A DNA stretch of 6,527 nt. It comes from Nitrospina sp. Its GTDB lineage: Bacteria > Nitrospinota > Nitrospinia > Nitrospinales > VA-1. Location: NCBI GenBank assembly GCA_018665625.1, contig JABJCF010000587.1, positions 1 to 6,527 on the forward strand, given 5' to 3'. Shown piece by piece: positions 6,342 to 6,527 of the stretch (position 1 is its first letter; each line of letters starts with the position of its first letter). Under the pieces are notes generated by a model, which saw only the letters and a list, made by a program, of their open reading frames with translations, was not told where the DNA came from and did not search any database. A program made the position numbers and the translations under genes.

Positions 6342-6386
6342 AAATCAAAATTAAGGCATTAAATCAATAATCCTACCCCTTCTCTC

Positions 6387-6422
6387 TTGTACCATATATA
6401 AACTGGTGTTAAAATTTTTCAA
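6387..6422. promoter_or_regulatory. Candidate divergent promoters between the DJ-1 gene and the right-edge gene
   Basis: On the minus strand TTGAAA (6422-6417) and TATATA (6400-6395) are separated by 16 bp and would drive the DJ-1 family gene. On the plus strand TAAAAT (6410-6415) lies 17 bp after TTGTAC (6387-6392) and could drive the gene starting at 6460; its -35 match is poor. The two sets overlap, so their use could be mutually exclusive. The calls rest on hexamer similarity in AT-rich sequence only. Confidence 0.3.
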
Positions 6423-6459
6423 TACTGGAACATTAAATTTCAATGAGTTGGGATATATA

Positions 6460-6527
6460 TTGATAGCTGCAGAGAAATCAGAATTGTCCATTAGCGGTGC
6501 AAATCAAATTCAGGCCATGTTCAATGC
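6460..6527 (+). CDS. Start of an unidentified gene, cut by the window edge
   Basis: A frame opening with TTG at 6460 stays open to the end of the window, giving 22 codons. GGGA at 6450-6453 lies six bases upstream, a good ribosome-binding position. The residues after the start include AAEKSELSISGANQIQAMF, which looks like ordinary soluble protein with no signal peptide or membrane segment. The frame also stays open upstream (TTG 6448 and GTG 6406 are other possible starts), so the start is not certain. The fragment is too short for me to assign a family. It is transcribed away from the DJ-1 family gene. Confidence 0.5.
   Translation, partial: MIAAEKSELSISGANQIQAMFN

Noticed and set aside
6015..6362. 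Open frame of 115 codons on the plus strand, antisense to the DJ-1 family gene
   Set aside because: It lies almost wholly opposite a gene with clear family motifs, has a low-complexity Ser/Lys/Phe-rich product and no recognisable domain.

Overview
The window reads as bacterial chromosomal DNA: tightly packed intron-less genes, Shine-Dalgarno sites, some TTG starts, and protein families common in Gram-negative environmental bacteria. It is moderately AT-rich by eye. Lineage cannot be fixed from the sequence alone; a marine Nitrospinota- or Desulfobacterota-like organism is only a guess. I see no rRNA, tRNA, CRISPR array, insertion sequence or phage gene.

Layout. Positions 30-659 (+) encode a response regulator with an unusual order: a MerR-like helix-turn-helix first and the receiver domain second. 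After a 124-bp gap with competing hairpins come two genes 2 bp apart (784-1605 and 1608-2543, +) that together form a split transketolase. A 143-bp gap with a long imperfect hairpin and a short palindrome separates these from a glutamine-dependent asparagine synthetase-like gene (2687-4573, +), followed 18 bp later by a PhzF-family isomerase/epimerase gene (4592-5470, +, TTG start). Converging on it with 4 bp between stops is a small Cys-rich, probably zinc-binding protein (5475-5693, -). Next is a DJ-1/PfpI (YajL-like) gene (5783-6331, -), whose upstream region is shared with a divergent gene truncated by the right edge (6460 onwards, +).

How the genes may work together. The transketolase pair makes one enzyme of sugar-phosphate interconversion. 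The asparagine synthetase-like enzyme and the PhzF protein are probably co-transcribed; free asparagine synthesis or amidation of a cell-surface sugar acid are both possible for the former. The response regulator, the Cys-rich protein and the DJ-1 protein have no clear functional link to these. The region looks like mostly ordinary metabolic genes. The points worth a second look are the inverted regulator architecture, the Gly-to-Ser change in the oxyanion-hole motif of the asparagine synthetase, the unassigned Cys-rich protein, and the intergenic structures.
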